From NCBI GenBank assembly GCA_019359285.1, contig JAHHHQ010000011.1, forward strand, positions 1 to 32,383: a DNA stretch of 32,383 bases, given 5' to 3'. Origin of the DNA: Nodosilinea sp. WJT8-NPBG4 (lineage in GTDB: Bacteria; Cyanobacteriota; Cyanobacteriia; Phormidesmidales; Phormidesmidaceae). The translations under genes and the position numbers were made by a program. This document shows positions 23,776-30,930 of this stretch, piece by piece. Position 1 is the first letter of the stretch; the number at the start of each line of letters is the position of its first letter. The notes beneath the pieces are model-generated. The model searched no databases. It was given only the letters and a program-made list of their open reading frames with translations, and was not told the origin of the DNA.

Positions 23776-24239
23776 GAGGAAGAGAAGCCTATGAACAAGT
23801 TTATAGGTGCTCAAAGGCTTGCTGTCTAATGTTTAAGCTTTCGAGTGTTACAGTAAAAAAGAAGCGAAAATGGTCAGCCGGCTTGTTGTAGCCAAGAATG
23901 ATGCTTAGAACTATCGATATTTTGCAAGCCAACAACTCATTCTACGCTTATTGAGCACCAACACCATGCCTAAAGCAGTTCTTAAAAGTGGCTAAGCGAT
24001 ATGCTCTGCTGTGTGCTAAAGCCGTCTTATATCAAGCAAAATTCTAATATCGTCCTGACGAATGCTAAATCGCATGAATTCTGAATACAGAAGAAATAAT
24101 CCTGCTGTTCATACACTTAATAGTTGTCAGTAGGTTTCGTTTGGTTTGTTTAGAGAGAATAATATTTTCAACTTTGGCTTTATAGGTATTTAGAAACATA
24201 TAGTCAATATTAAACAAGAAATATATCAACGAGTGCAAT
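23776..24239. other. Gene-free, AT-rich stretch
   Basis: No supported gene, strong hairpin or repeat. Base composition falls toward AT from about 23780 on and stays low through the following gene, which marks the left border of a different DNA segment. The last 100 bp should hold the promoter of the gene at 24240. Confidence 0.4.
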
Positions 24240-25220
24240 ATGAAGTCATGGATTAGAGGAGATAAGATTGCTATCGCTAGTCTTGCTGTAGCAGCTTTGA
24301 CGGCTATTGCCACAGTGAGTGTACCAGAGATTAGATGTAAAGTTGGTTTGGAAGAGTGTTCTCTTGTGGAGAGCTATGCCGGTCAAGTTCTTGATATAGG
24401 TGATGGATTGCCAATTGGAGGTGCTAAGGTTACTCTTTTGACTGAAGGGACACCTGTAATTGTTTTTACTGATACAGAAGGCTTTTATCGTTTCTCAATA
24501 GATAAAAAACAAGTAACTCTTACAGGTAGTATTAAAATTGAATCTGATGGATATAATTTTTATGAGCGGTTTATAGAGATTAGTCCGGACAGAATAGAGA
24601 ATATCAGACTTGAGAAAACTGAAAAGCCTTTGCAGTTACTCTATACTGGCCGCATCCTTGTGCAAGAGGGAAAAACGCCAATTGCAGGAGCTAAAGTTAT
24701 TCTTTTCACGAAAGATACTCCTGTTGTTAGATATTCTGACACAGAAGGTGTTTACCAATTCTCTATTGACCCGCAAGAGATTATCCTCACCGGTGTTATT
24801 AGAGTTGAGGCTGACGAGTATGAACCTTATGAGCGTAATATCGAGATCACTAATGATTATATAGAGGATATCAGGTTGATAAAAGTTAGTCCCCCACCCG
24901 AACCCCCTCCTCCTGTTCAGGAGACTATTTCCAACGTTAAGCAGGGAATGACTTATAAAGAAGCTCGCGAAATTTGGATTAATCAAGGCTGGCAAGCCCA
25001 GATTCCTGGCTCGCTAGGCTCATTCCCTAATTTAGAAGATCCAACTATTAAATATTTGTTTGAAGACAAAGGATTTCAGGAAGTTCAAGACTGCTCTGGA
25101 ACAGGACGAGGGTTTTGCCTGTTAAAGTTTTTCAATGAGACTGGAGAAAAACTGTCAGTTACGACAGTCAATAATCAACCAGGAGAAGAACCTACTGTTT
25201 ATGGTTGGGTTAAAGAATAA
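24240..25220 (+). CDS. Membrane-anchored protein with two carboxypeptidase-regulatory-like repeats
   Basis: The 326-aa product has one N-terminal membrane segment (about 9-27, IAIASLAVAALTAIATVSV). Two similar domains of about 85 residues follow (roughly 47-127 and 134-216). Each carries the pattern G..L..G...PI.GAKV.L.T..TPV...TDTEG.Y.FSID, typical of carboxypeptidase-regulatory-like beta-sandwich domains. A Pro-rich linker (PPPEPPPPVQ) leads to a C-terminal domain starting KQGMTYKEAREIWINQGWQA, with two Cys that may pair. The N-terminal segment followed by a small beta-domain resembles effector-associated or surface-sensing proteins of cyanobacteria; the function is unknown. The gene is clearly AT-richer than its neighbours and may have been acquired. 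Confidence 0.72.
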   Translation: MKSWIRGDKIAIASLAVAALTAIATVSVPEIRCKVGLEECSLVESYAGQVLDIGDGLPIGGAKVTLLTEGTPVIVFTDTEGFYRFSIDKKQVTLTGSIKIESDGYNFYERFIEISPDRIENIRLEKTEKPLQLLYTGRILVQEGKTPIAGAKVILFTKDTPVVRYSDTEGVYQFSIDPQEIILTGVIRVEADEYEPYERNIEITNDYIEDIRLIKVSPPPEPPPPVQETISNVKQGMTYKEAREIWINQGWQAQIPGSLGSFPNLEDPTIKYLFEDKGFQEVQDCSGTGRGFCLLKFFNETGEKLSVTTVNNQPGEEPTVYGWVKE

Positions 25221-25313
25221 ATTAATTAAACTCAAACAAGAACTAAACATTAATTCTAAACTTGCTTCGCCTCAAGACTTTTTTCTCTCTTCCCGGATGG
25301 TGTGATAAAAGTA

Positions 25314-25430
25314 CGATCGCAGATCTCTTGTAGGTTGGGTTGACGAAGGAAATCCAACAATCTCAGCGGCAGATGTTGGGTTTTCTCCCAAGGAAGACGC
25401 TTCGCGAACGCTAACTCAACCCAACCTACT
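25314..25430. mobile_element. Palindromic MITE-like repeat, copy 1
   Basis: Perfect 14-bp terminal inverted repeats, GTAGGTTGGGTTGA (25330-25343) and TCAACCCAACCTAC (25416-25429), bound a 100-bp core. Inside is a hairpin CCAACA (25354-25359)/TGTTGG (25374-25379). The left shoulder CGATCGCAGATCTC is shared with the other copies. No transposase is inside; it could be moved only in trans. It lies 30 bp before the beta-lactamase start. Confidence 0.85.
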
Positions 25431-25459
25431 ATCTTGTTCACCGCTCCAATTTAGGTTTT

Positions 25460-26431
25460 ATGATTCGAGCAACCATTAAAAGCGTTTGGCTTTGTGTATT
25501 TTGTTTCTCTTTACTGGCTACTGGTTGCTCGAGCAACAGTTCCAGCAGCAGAGCAGACAACCAAAACAGTCAGCCAGATCCACTAGAAGAGGTTGTGGCA
25601 TCTAATGCAAATAACGAATTACGCAACCAAATTGGACAAATATCTCAGGCTGCTCAAGGGCGTGTTGGGGTTACAGCCACAGTACTAAAAACCGGGGAAT
25701 CAGTTACTTTGAATGGAGATCAGCAATTTCCAATGCAAAGTGTTTACAAGTTTCCCATCGCAATGGCTGTACTGGCTCAGATCGATCAAGGAAAGTTGAG
25801 ACTAGAGCAGCAGGTTCGTGTTGAAGCCAGCGATTTCGTTTCAGACCTTCAGCACAGTCCGATTCGAGACGAGAACCCGCAAGGGGTAGAACTGAGCCTA
25901 GCTGAATTGCTGAAATACATGGTATCTGAAAGTGATGGGACAGCTTGTGATGTGCTGTTGAAGCTAGTTGGTGGACCAGAGGTCGTCACTCAGTATTTGC
26001 GTAACCTCGGTATCAATAGCATTGTTGTTGGTAACACGGAAAAGGAAATCGGTCAAGACAAAGCCGTGCAGTACCGCAACTATGCTACACCTGATGGGGC
26101 AGTCGCCTTGTTGCGTGCCTTGCATGAAGGGCAGGGGCTTTCAGAATCTAGCCAAGCGTTATTGCTACAGTTGATGACTGAGACACCTACAGGTCTACAA
26201 CGTATTAAAGGACTGTTGCCTGATGGGACAGTGGTAGCACACAAAACTGGTACATCGCGCACCGTTGATGGAGTCACGGCTGCAACAAATGATGTGGGAC
26301 TTGTGACGCTACCGAATGGCCAGCATTTAGCAATCGCAGTTTTCGTTTCAGATTCGACGGCTAACGATACGATACGCGAAGAAGTGATCGCAAAGGTTGC
26401 GCGAGCAGCATGGGATGAATGGAGCAAATAG
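25460..26431 (+). CDS. Class A beta-lactamase, lipoprotein, A2-like
   Basis: The 323-aa product begins with a lipoprotein signal ending in LLATGC (Cys23 as the lipidated residue), so it is anchored in a membrane facing the periplasm. Class A active-site motifs are present: Ser94-Val-Tyr-Lys97 (SxxK), Ser158-Asp-Gly160 (SDN box, with Gly for Asn), Glu194 in NTEKEIG (general base of the omega loop) and Lys262-Thr-Gly-Thr265 (KTG). The SDG form, the HKTGTS box and the VQYRNYATPDGA stretch recall subclass A2 enzymes (PER/CfxA-like) rather than TEM/SHV. It should hydrolyse some beta-lactams; the spectrum cannot be read from sequence. No AmpR-type regulator is adjacent. It is tightly flanked by MITE-like repeats. 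Confidence 0.9.
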   Translation: MIRATIKSVWLCVFCFSLLATGCSSNSSSSRADNQNSQPDPLEEVVASNANNELRNQIGQISQAAQGRVGVTATVLKTGESVTLNGDQQFPMQSVYKFPIAMAVLAQIDQGKLRLEQQVRVEASDFVSDLQHSPIRDENPQGVELSLAELLKYMVSESDGTACDVLLKLVGGPEVVTQYLRNLGINSIVVGNTEKEIGQDKAVQYRNYATPDGAVALLRALHEGQGLSESSQALLLQLMTETPTGLQRIKGLLPDGTVVAHKTGTSRTVDGVTAATNDVGLVTLPNGQHLAIAVFVSDSTANDTIREEVIAKVARAAWDEWSK

Positions 26432-26456
26432 GCACAGAACAGTACTGCAATTAGTG

Positions 26457-26597
26457 CGATCGCAGACCTTCTGTAGACTGGTTGACTAAGGAAACCCAAC
26501 AATCTCAGCAACAGGTGCCGGGTTTTCTCCCAAGGCAGACGCTGAGTGCAAAGCACACGCTACGCGAACACGAACGCTAGCTCAACCCAAACCTACT
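26457..26597. mobile_element. Palindromic MITE-like repeat, copy 2
   Basis: Imperfect terminal repeats GTAGACTGGTTGA (26473-26485) and TCAACCCAAACCTAC (26582-26596) enclose a core similar to copy 1 (CCCAACAATCTCAGCAACAG). There is an extra insertion of GCTGAGTGCAAAGCACACGC type near the right arm. The shared left shoulder starts at 26457. It begins 25 bp after the beta-lactamase stop. Confidence 0.8.
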
Positions 26598-26635
26598 AAC
26601 CAAATTCCACGAAGAGCCAAGCAAAGAGGTCTTTT

Positions 26636-27061
26636 ATGAATGTTCCATTTTCAGGTGGCTGCGCTTGCGGTGCCGTACGCTACGAGTGTCACAGTGCACC
26701 TCTGGCAATGCTGAATTGTCATTGCAGTGATTGCCAACTATCCAGCGGAGCACCGTTCGCATCTGGCGTAGTTGTATCCACAAAGTCCATCAACGTCACC
26801 GGCTCACCAAAAGAATATTCTGTTCGCGCGTCAAGTGGCTCTCAGACAACGCGAAGTTTCTGCTCAAACTGCGGTAGTCCCTTGTTCACAACCGGCGAAG
26901 CAATGCCAGATTTCACATCCATACGCTTTACAACGTTTGACGACCAAAGCGACTTCTCTCCTGCGCTAGATATTTGGACATCAAGCGCAGCCCCCTGGGT
27001 TTGCCTAAATGAGGAACTGCCACACTTTTCGCAGTCGCCCTCACCGGGCACACAAGCGTAA
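26636..27061 (+). CDS. GFA-family zinc protein (glutathione-dependent formaldehyde-activating-like)
   Basis: The 141-aa product has the GFA/CENP-V zinc fold. Zinc ligands are GGCACGAVRY (Cys9, Cys11), NCHCSDCQ (Cys28, Cys30, Cys33) and FCSNCGSPLF (Cys75, Cys78), which supply the two zinc sites seen in the family. The family is named for glutathione-formaldehyde adduct formation, but most members have unknown substrates. The start ATG 26636 has AGAGG about 9 nt upstream. The C-terminal residues after about 130 (SQSPSPGTQA) are low in structure, and a half copy of the MITE-like repeat begins 8 bp after the stop. The end may therefore have been altered by that element. Confidence 0.85.
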   Translation: MNVPFSGGCACGAVRYECHSAPLAMLNCHCSDCQLSSGAPFASGVVVSTKSINVTGSPKEYSVRASSGSQTTRSFCSNCGSPLFTTGEAMPDFTSIRFTTFDDQSDFSPALDIWTSSAAPWVCLNEELPHFSQSPSPGTQA

Positions 27062-27068
27062 CGATAGC

Positions 27069-27083
27069 TCAACCCAACCTACT
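27069..27083. repeat. Half copy of the MITE-like repeat
   Basis: Only the right terminal repeat TCAACCCAACCTAC is present, preceded by GATAGC as in copies 1, 2 and 4 (CTAAC/CTAGC). No left arm is found nearby. It directly follows the GFA stop codon. Confidence 0.75.
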
Positions 27084-27202
27084 AACTCGCGATAGTTCTT
27101 CCATAGCGGCTGTAGCTTTAGTAAAACGACTGACCAGTATAAACATGGGCAAATGATCACGCACAGATTGTATTCTTCTTCAGTGCGTTGAAAGGAGTGC
27201 AT

Positions 27203-27742
27203 GTGCAACTCACGCTTACTACGCCACGTCTCATCCTTCGGCCTTTTACCGTATCCGATGCTGCCGATGTTCACGTGTTGGTGAGTGCCCGAGAAGTTGC
27301 GGCACTAGCGGCAAATATTCCACATCCTTACCAGCAAGGGATGGCGGAGCGATGGATTGCGACCCACGAATCTGCCTATACAACAGGCCTTGGTGTTACA
27401 TTCGCCATTACGCAACGCGCGGATGAAAGACTCTGTGGTGCCATCAACTTTGTGATCGACCCAGATCATCACAATGCTGAGCTTGGGTATTGGATCGGTC
27501 TCCCGTACTGGAACCAAGGTTACGCAAAGGAGGCCGCTAGAGAGCTGATTCAATATGGCTTTTCACACCTTGACCTATACCGTATCTACGCCTCACATCT
27601 TGGGCAAAATCTTGCTTCTGGAAGAGTTATGCAGAAGGTAGGCATGCATTACGAAGGCTGCTTGCGGCAGCACTTGTTGAAGTGGGGCGTATATGACGAT
27701 GTCATATATTACGGAGTAATACGTAACGATTTCTCGGCTTAA
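27203..27742 (+). CDS. GNAT N-acetyltransferase (RimJ/RimL type)
   Basis: The 179-aa product is a GNAT enzyme of the RimJ/RimL subgroup, which moves acetyl from acetyl-CoA to an amine, often a protein N-terminus or a small molecule. It starts QLTLTTPRLILRPFTVSDA, the usual opening. The acetyl-CoA region is LGYWIGLPYWNQGYAKEAA, and the closing NLASGRVMQKVGMHYEG is also typical. I chose GTG 27203 because AAAGGAG (27191-27197) stands at an ideal distance; a TTG at 27188 is in frame but overlaps that site. The substrate cannot be deduced. The gene lies between repeats with no operon partner. Confidence 0.85.
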   Translation: MQLTLTTPRLILRPFTVSDAADVHVLVSAREVAALAANIPHPYQQGMAERWIATHESAYTTGLGVTFAITQRADERLCGAINFVIDPDHHNAELGYWIGLPYWNQGYAKEAARELIQYGFSHLDLYRIYASHLGQNLASGRVMQKVGMHYEGCLRQHLLKWGVYDDVIYYGVIRNDFSA

Positions 27743-28190
27743 ATTTTGGTCAAAAAGCAGTTTCAAGCCTTTCACTCACTTCTGTCAGGCAATCAAGACT
27801 GCCCCTCCCAAAAATTCCTATCTTTAGGCTTACATACCTGCCTCTACCCCTCTTTTATAGCTGTTGTATAGGGGCTGTGGAGAGACCTTCAAAATGAGCG
27901 ATCGCAACATCCACATTCAAACTCAGCTGTAGCTTGGGCTGAGCCTGCACAGGCTTTGCCAGCTCGCAGAGTAACCCAACAAGTACTGCAAATTCGCACT
28001 CCGTACTAATTTTTCTCAGCAAAAAAATCTCGCCTTTCATTCTTAGTCTTTAGAAATACGCCCCACACTCAACGTGGCAACGAAAGCTTCAATAAATGCT
28101 GGCTTTTGTAAGTGACGATAGTCAAAAAGTAGATGGCACAGAAGTGGTAGCGCGGCAGCATTAAATCATGAGTTAGATGGAGAAAGACAC
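27743..28190. other. Gene-free stretch between GNAT and MOSC genes
   Basis: I see no supported gene. A minus-strand frame (27855-28040, 61 codons) lacks a ribosome site and family features. A short palindrome GCCTG-CA-CAGGC lies within it. The last 60 bp before the MOSC start contain a ribosome site and probably the promoter. It may contain the remains of an earlier cassette. Confidence 0.4.
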
Positions 28191-28961
28191 GTGGCAATCA
28201 AACTTGGACGTGTAAGCAAACTCGTGGGCTATCCAGTCAAGTCGATGGCGGGCACACCGATGGAGTCAGCATTTCTAGACTGGCACGGATTACTTGGCGA
28301 TCGCCGGTTTGCTTTCTGCCGCCCCGACAGCAACAGTGGATCTCCATGGTTGACGGCAAGTCGACTACCGCAGTTAATCCTCTATCAGCCCTGCGGACTT
28401 GAGAAATCGTCTGATAAGCCACAACCAACCCACATCCTGACACCATCCGGAGATTATTTTGAGCTGTTGAGCGAAGAACTGAACCGTGAGGTTAGCGATC
28501 GCTTTGGCAGGCGCGTCGAGATGATGCACCTGCAGCACGGAATCTTCGACGATGCAACGGGCTCTGTAATTAGCTCGGCGACCGTCGCGCACTTGTGTCA
28601 CGAAGGTGGAGTTGGCATCGATAGTAGGCGCTTCAGAGCCAATATCGTGCTTGATGGTGGCGAAGAGGGAACTTTTGCCGAAGACAACTGGGTCGGGAGC
28701 ACGTTGGTGTTTGGCAAAGAAGAGTCCGGACCAGCCGTGTACGTCACAAAGCGAAACGAACGGTGCGTGATAATCAACCTCGATCCGGAGACGGGAGAGC
28801 AAGCGCCGCGTGTCTTGAAGGCGGCTGTGCAGCTAAACGACAACAATGGCGGCGTCTACGGAACGGTCGTGAGAACCGGGCGAATTCAGATTCACGACCC
28901 GGTAACTCTGTGCCAGAGTGCGCGGCTGCCCCTACACGCTAACTCTCTACCTTTTAGCTAA
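28191..28961 (+). CDS. MOSC-domain protein
   Basis: The 256-aa product has an N-terminal beta-barrel MOSC part (GRVSKLVGYPVKSMAGTPME, DWHGLLGDRRFAFC) and a C-terminal MOSC domain with VGIDSRRFRANIVLD and NERCVIINLDPETG. The Cys in RNERC is the residue expected to carry the molybdenum cofactor sulfur in MOSC proteins such as mARC and YiiM/YcbX types. Such proteins act in N-hydroxylated compound reduction or sulfur transfer. GTG 28191 has GGAG about 11 nt upstream (GATGGAGAAAG). The GC content is close to the chromosomal average. A MITE-like repeat begins 17 bp after the stop. Confidence 0.85.
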   Translation: MAIKLGRVSKLVGYPVKSMAGTPMESAFLDWHGLLGDRRFAFCRPDSNSGSPWLTASRLPQLILYQPCGLEKSSDKPQPTHILTPSGDYFELLSEELNREVSDRFGRRVEMMHLQHGIFDDATGSVISSATVAHLCHEGGVGIDSRRFRANIVLDGGEEGTFAEDNWVGSTLVFGKEESGPAVYVTKRNERCVIINLDPETGEQAPRVLKAAVQLNDNNGGVYGTVVRTGRIQIHDPVTLCQSARLPLHANSLPFS

Positions 28962-28978
28962 CATTCGTGTGCCCAGAG

Positions 28979-29077
28979 CGATCGCAAATCTCCTGTAGGT
29001 TGGGTTGACGAAGAAAACTCAACAAGCTCTGAAAGATTTGGCTCCGAACCCACTACGCTAGCTCAACTCAACCTACT
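28979..29077. mobile_element. Palindromic MITE-like repeat, copy 4
   Basis: Terminal repeats GTAGGTTGGGTTGA (28995-29008) and TCAACTCAACCTAC (29063-29076) match except for one base. The shared left shoulder CGATCGCAAATCTCC starts at 28979. The interior differs from copies 1 and 2 apart from the CTCAACA block. It lies 17 bp after the MOSC stop. Confidence 0.85.
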
Positions 29078-29417
29078 AACTCCGTCGGTGTCTTACGTTA
29101 GATTGTTATGCAATCCCTTAAGAACGACGAAAAGCAAAGATCACACCCTAGTGGACTGTCTAGAAAAGAAAACAGCATTCAACTCAAGATAAGTTTATGA
29201 AGCTTTTTAAAGCATGGAAGTATTTTTCCTGGTTACATAAAGACGTCGCGTTTAAACACTTGTACACGGGGCAGAAATCTATACTGCCTCTGTTGCCACT
29301 TCAACTCGATCGCATTATCAGTCTCTTGATAGTCATCCTTCCTCAATGAGAAAGCAGGGAACATCGCAAGCTAGCGCCTTGAAAGATTAATAACCGCTGT
29401 AATTAGGAGTTTTTGAA
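29078..29417 (+). other. Leader region of the PTPA-CTERM gene
   Basis: No gene is visible. The region is AT-rich, with the clear ribosome site AGGAG just before ATG 29418. I see no known operator. Nothing else here can be supported. Confidence 0.4.
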
Positions 29418-30146
29418 ATGACGAATGTATTGGGGCATACTTTCTGTACTTCGATCGTCGCAAGTGCCTTCCTATCCATCCTAGTTGCAAATGCCCCTGT
29501 GAAAGCGGCAGTTCTAGTCGACAACCGGTCACTAGAAGTAGTGGGATTTCTTGATGGTGACCTCGATAATGAAACTCCAACAGAGTTTGGGGAAGGATTC
29601 GATTTAAATGCTAATACTGCCATTACTCGCATCCTTTGGAGTGGAGCTTACGGACCTAGCAACACCCGTACTCCGTCTACCGACAACTTCTCAGTCCGTT
29701 TATTTAATGTTGAAGGGGTTGATGGCGACGGATTGATAAATACGACCCCTCTGACAACCTTGAGTGGCGATGTCAGCTACTCTGTGCAACGTATTCAGGG
29801 GTATCAAGATATTAGAGAATATGATGTGTATTTCTATACCCTATCCCTATCTAATCCCTTTAGCCTCAACTCAGGAGGGTATCTATTATCAATCCTGAAT
29901 GATACCAGTGCTGATCTTGATGACAATTGGGGATGGACTCGAATTACTCAAGGAGGTGCCCAATTTAGATTTGATGCCACAGAGCCTTGGGGCAGGCTTG
30001 CTGGAGGGCTATATTTTGCAATTGAAGGCGATGTTAAGGACAATCCTGCCATGATTCCTACTCCAGCCCTATTGCCAGGGCTCCTGGGATTGGGCATGGG
30101 CATTTGGCGTAAACGCAGGGCAGAAACTTTAGCCAATGGCAAATAG
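29418..30146 (+). CDS. Secreted protein with PTPA-CTERM sorting signal
   Basis: The 242-aa product has a signal peptide (residues 1-33, cleavage after VKA) and a beta-rich extracellular domain (SLEVVGFLDGD, FSVRLFNVEG, GGYLLSILNDTSADLDDNWG). The C-terminus is PTPALLPGLLGLGMGIWRKR. That end has the conserved PTPA box, one membrane helix and an Arg-rich tail, which is the cyanobacterial PTPA form of the PEP-CTERM signal. Exosortase should cut near the PTPA box and release the protein to the surface or matrix. The cyanoexosortase at 13108-13992 is the only candidate enzyme in the window. The binding target of the beta-domain is unknown. AGGAG is well placed upstream of the start. Confidence 0.88.
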   Translation: MTNVLGHTFCTSIVASAFLSILVANAPVKAAVLVDNRSLEVVGFLDGDLDNETPTEFGEGFDLNANTAITRILWSGAYGPSNTRTPSTDNFSVRLFNVEGVDGDGLINTTPLTTLSGDVSYSVQRIQGYQDIREYDVYFYTLSLSNPFSLNSGGYLLSILNDTSADLDDNWGWTRITQGGAQFRFDATEPWGRLAGGLYFAIEGDVKDNPAMIPTPALLPGLLGLGMGIWRKRRAETLANGK

Positions 30147-30580
30147 CAGCTAGAATAAACTCTTCTCAGCTCGCATCTTTATGAAGATTAACTAGCAGTT
30201 ATCTTGTGGTTAAACAGGGTGTTTCTGGTTTAATCAAAGCAACACCCAAGCAATTGAAAACTGATCGTCAGGAACATGCCCGCAGGTTGCGTGACCAATC
30301 TGAAGGCTGAGAACGGGCTTATATATCAAATGTATCTAGTCGATCTGAATTCACTACCTGTGACTAGGGTAAAGCTTCTTGAATGACTATCCACGATGAA
30401 AACTCAATAAGAGTTGGGGTTAGATCAGGTAAGGTAGGTTTAGGTTGCGTAGCACTAAAGTTATCCACATCCGGATCGCATCCTTAGTCAGTCCCTAACG
30501 ACAAGCAGGAACCTTTTAGCTCGTAAAGAAATCAAGATTACCATAATCATCTTGATGCAATAGGGTTAACAATTGCCTCT
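30147..30580 (+). other. Intergenic stretch with possible gene fragment
   Basis: A 34-codon frame at 30206-30310 (GTG start) reads VVKQGVSGLIKATPKQLKTD and then RQEHARRLRDQSEG. It looks like the C-terminal remnant of a small protein, with no recognised family and no ribosome site. A hairpin GGGTGTT (30217-30223)/AACACCC (30241-30247) lies inside it. Part of the right side (GTAGGTTTAGGTTG near 30435) resembles one arm of the MITE-like repeat. Confidence 0.35.
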
Positions 30581-30856
30581 TTGCGCTACAAACAGCCTGC
30601 TCATTGTGAAACACTTTGCACAGATGCTCAATCCTGCCAAATTAGACAGTGCATGTTTGGCGAACAAAGGGCAGGTTTTCCCCTGCCCTTTGTTCAAGAT
30701 GCGGGAAGCGGTTCGCCCACAGGTGGTTGGGGCAAGGTCGGGCCAGAAGATTATTTCTATGCGGAGCTTGGGGCATTTGCCCTTAATGTTGCCTTTTACA
30801 GTCTCATCCTATGGCTGTTTCAAAGGTTGCTTAAATGGCTTTTTTCATCGTTTTAA
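30581..30856 (+). CDS. Small membrane protein, unknown function
   Basis: The product (91 aa from a TTG start) has a Cys-rich, uncertain N-terminus. Its core RAGFPLPFVQDAGSGSPTGG and WGKVGPEDYFYAELGAFALNV leads to a membrane helix AFYSLILWLFQRLLKWLF. I recall cyanobacterial small proteins with a GFPFPF...GPEDY...LLDLLFW pattern and unknown function; these usually start with another membrane segment that is missing here. The N-terminus may thus be truncated or displaced, with ATG 30653 as a later start. A perfect 14-bp hairpin lies inside the coding sequence. No partner is evident. Another frame (30573-30941) overlaps but looks like a shadow. Confidence 0.5.
   Translation: MRYKQPAHCETLCTDAQSCQIRQCMFGEQRAGFPLPFVQDAGSGSPTGGWGKVGPEDYFYAELGAFALNVAFYSLILWLFQRLLKWLFSSF
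30662..30695. repeat. Perfect 14-bp inverted repeat inside the small membrane gene
   Basis: GAACAAAGGGCAGG (30662-30675) and CCTGCCCTTTGTTC (30682-30695) form a perfect stem with a 6-nt loop. The right arm encodes the conserved-looking LPFVQ residues, so it is inside the real frame. It would be a strong mRNA hairpin just behind the ATG at 30653. Confidence 0.85.
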
Positions 30857-30930
30857 GCCTAATTCAGCATCAAGGGTGCGTTTTCAGATAACAGCCTCTT
30901 ACTCAAAATTCCTATTCCTATCAAGTCACT

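Noticed and set aside
25256..25441. Minus-strand frame reading VGWVELAFAKRLPWEKTQ
   Set aside because: This is the well-known spurious translation of the GTAGGTTGGG palindromic repeat, seen again at 26473-26556.
27855..28040. 61-codon minus-strand frame between GNAT and MOSC genes
   Set aside because: No ribosome site or recognised pattern; could be a cassette remnant but nothing supports it.
25330..29076. True integron attC sites
   Set aside because: The GTTRRRY and RYYYAAC boxes are in the reverse order to attC, and no integrase is present; the repeats match common cyanobacterial MITE-like palindromes. The cassette-like layout is kept only as a finding to test.
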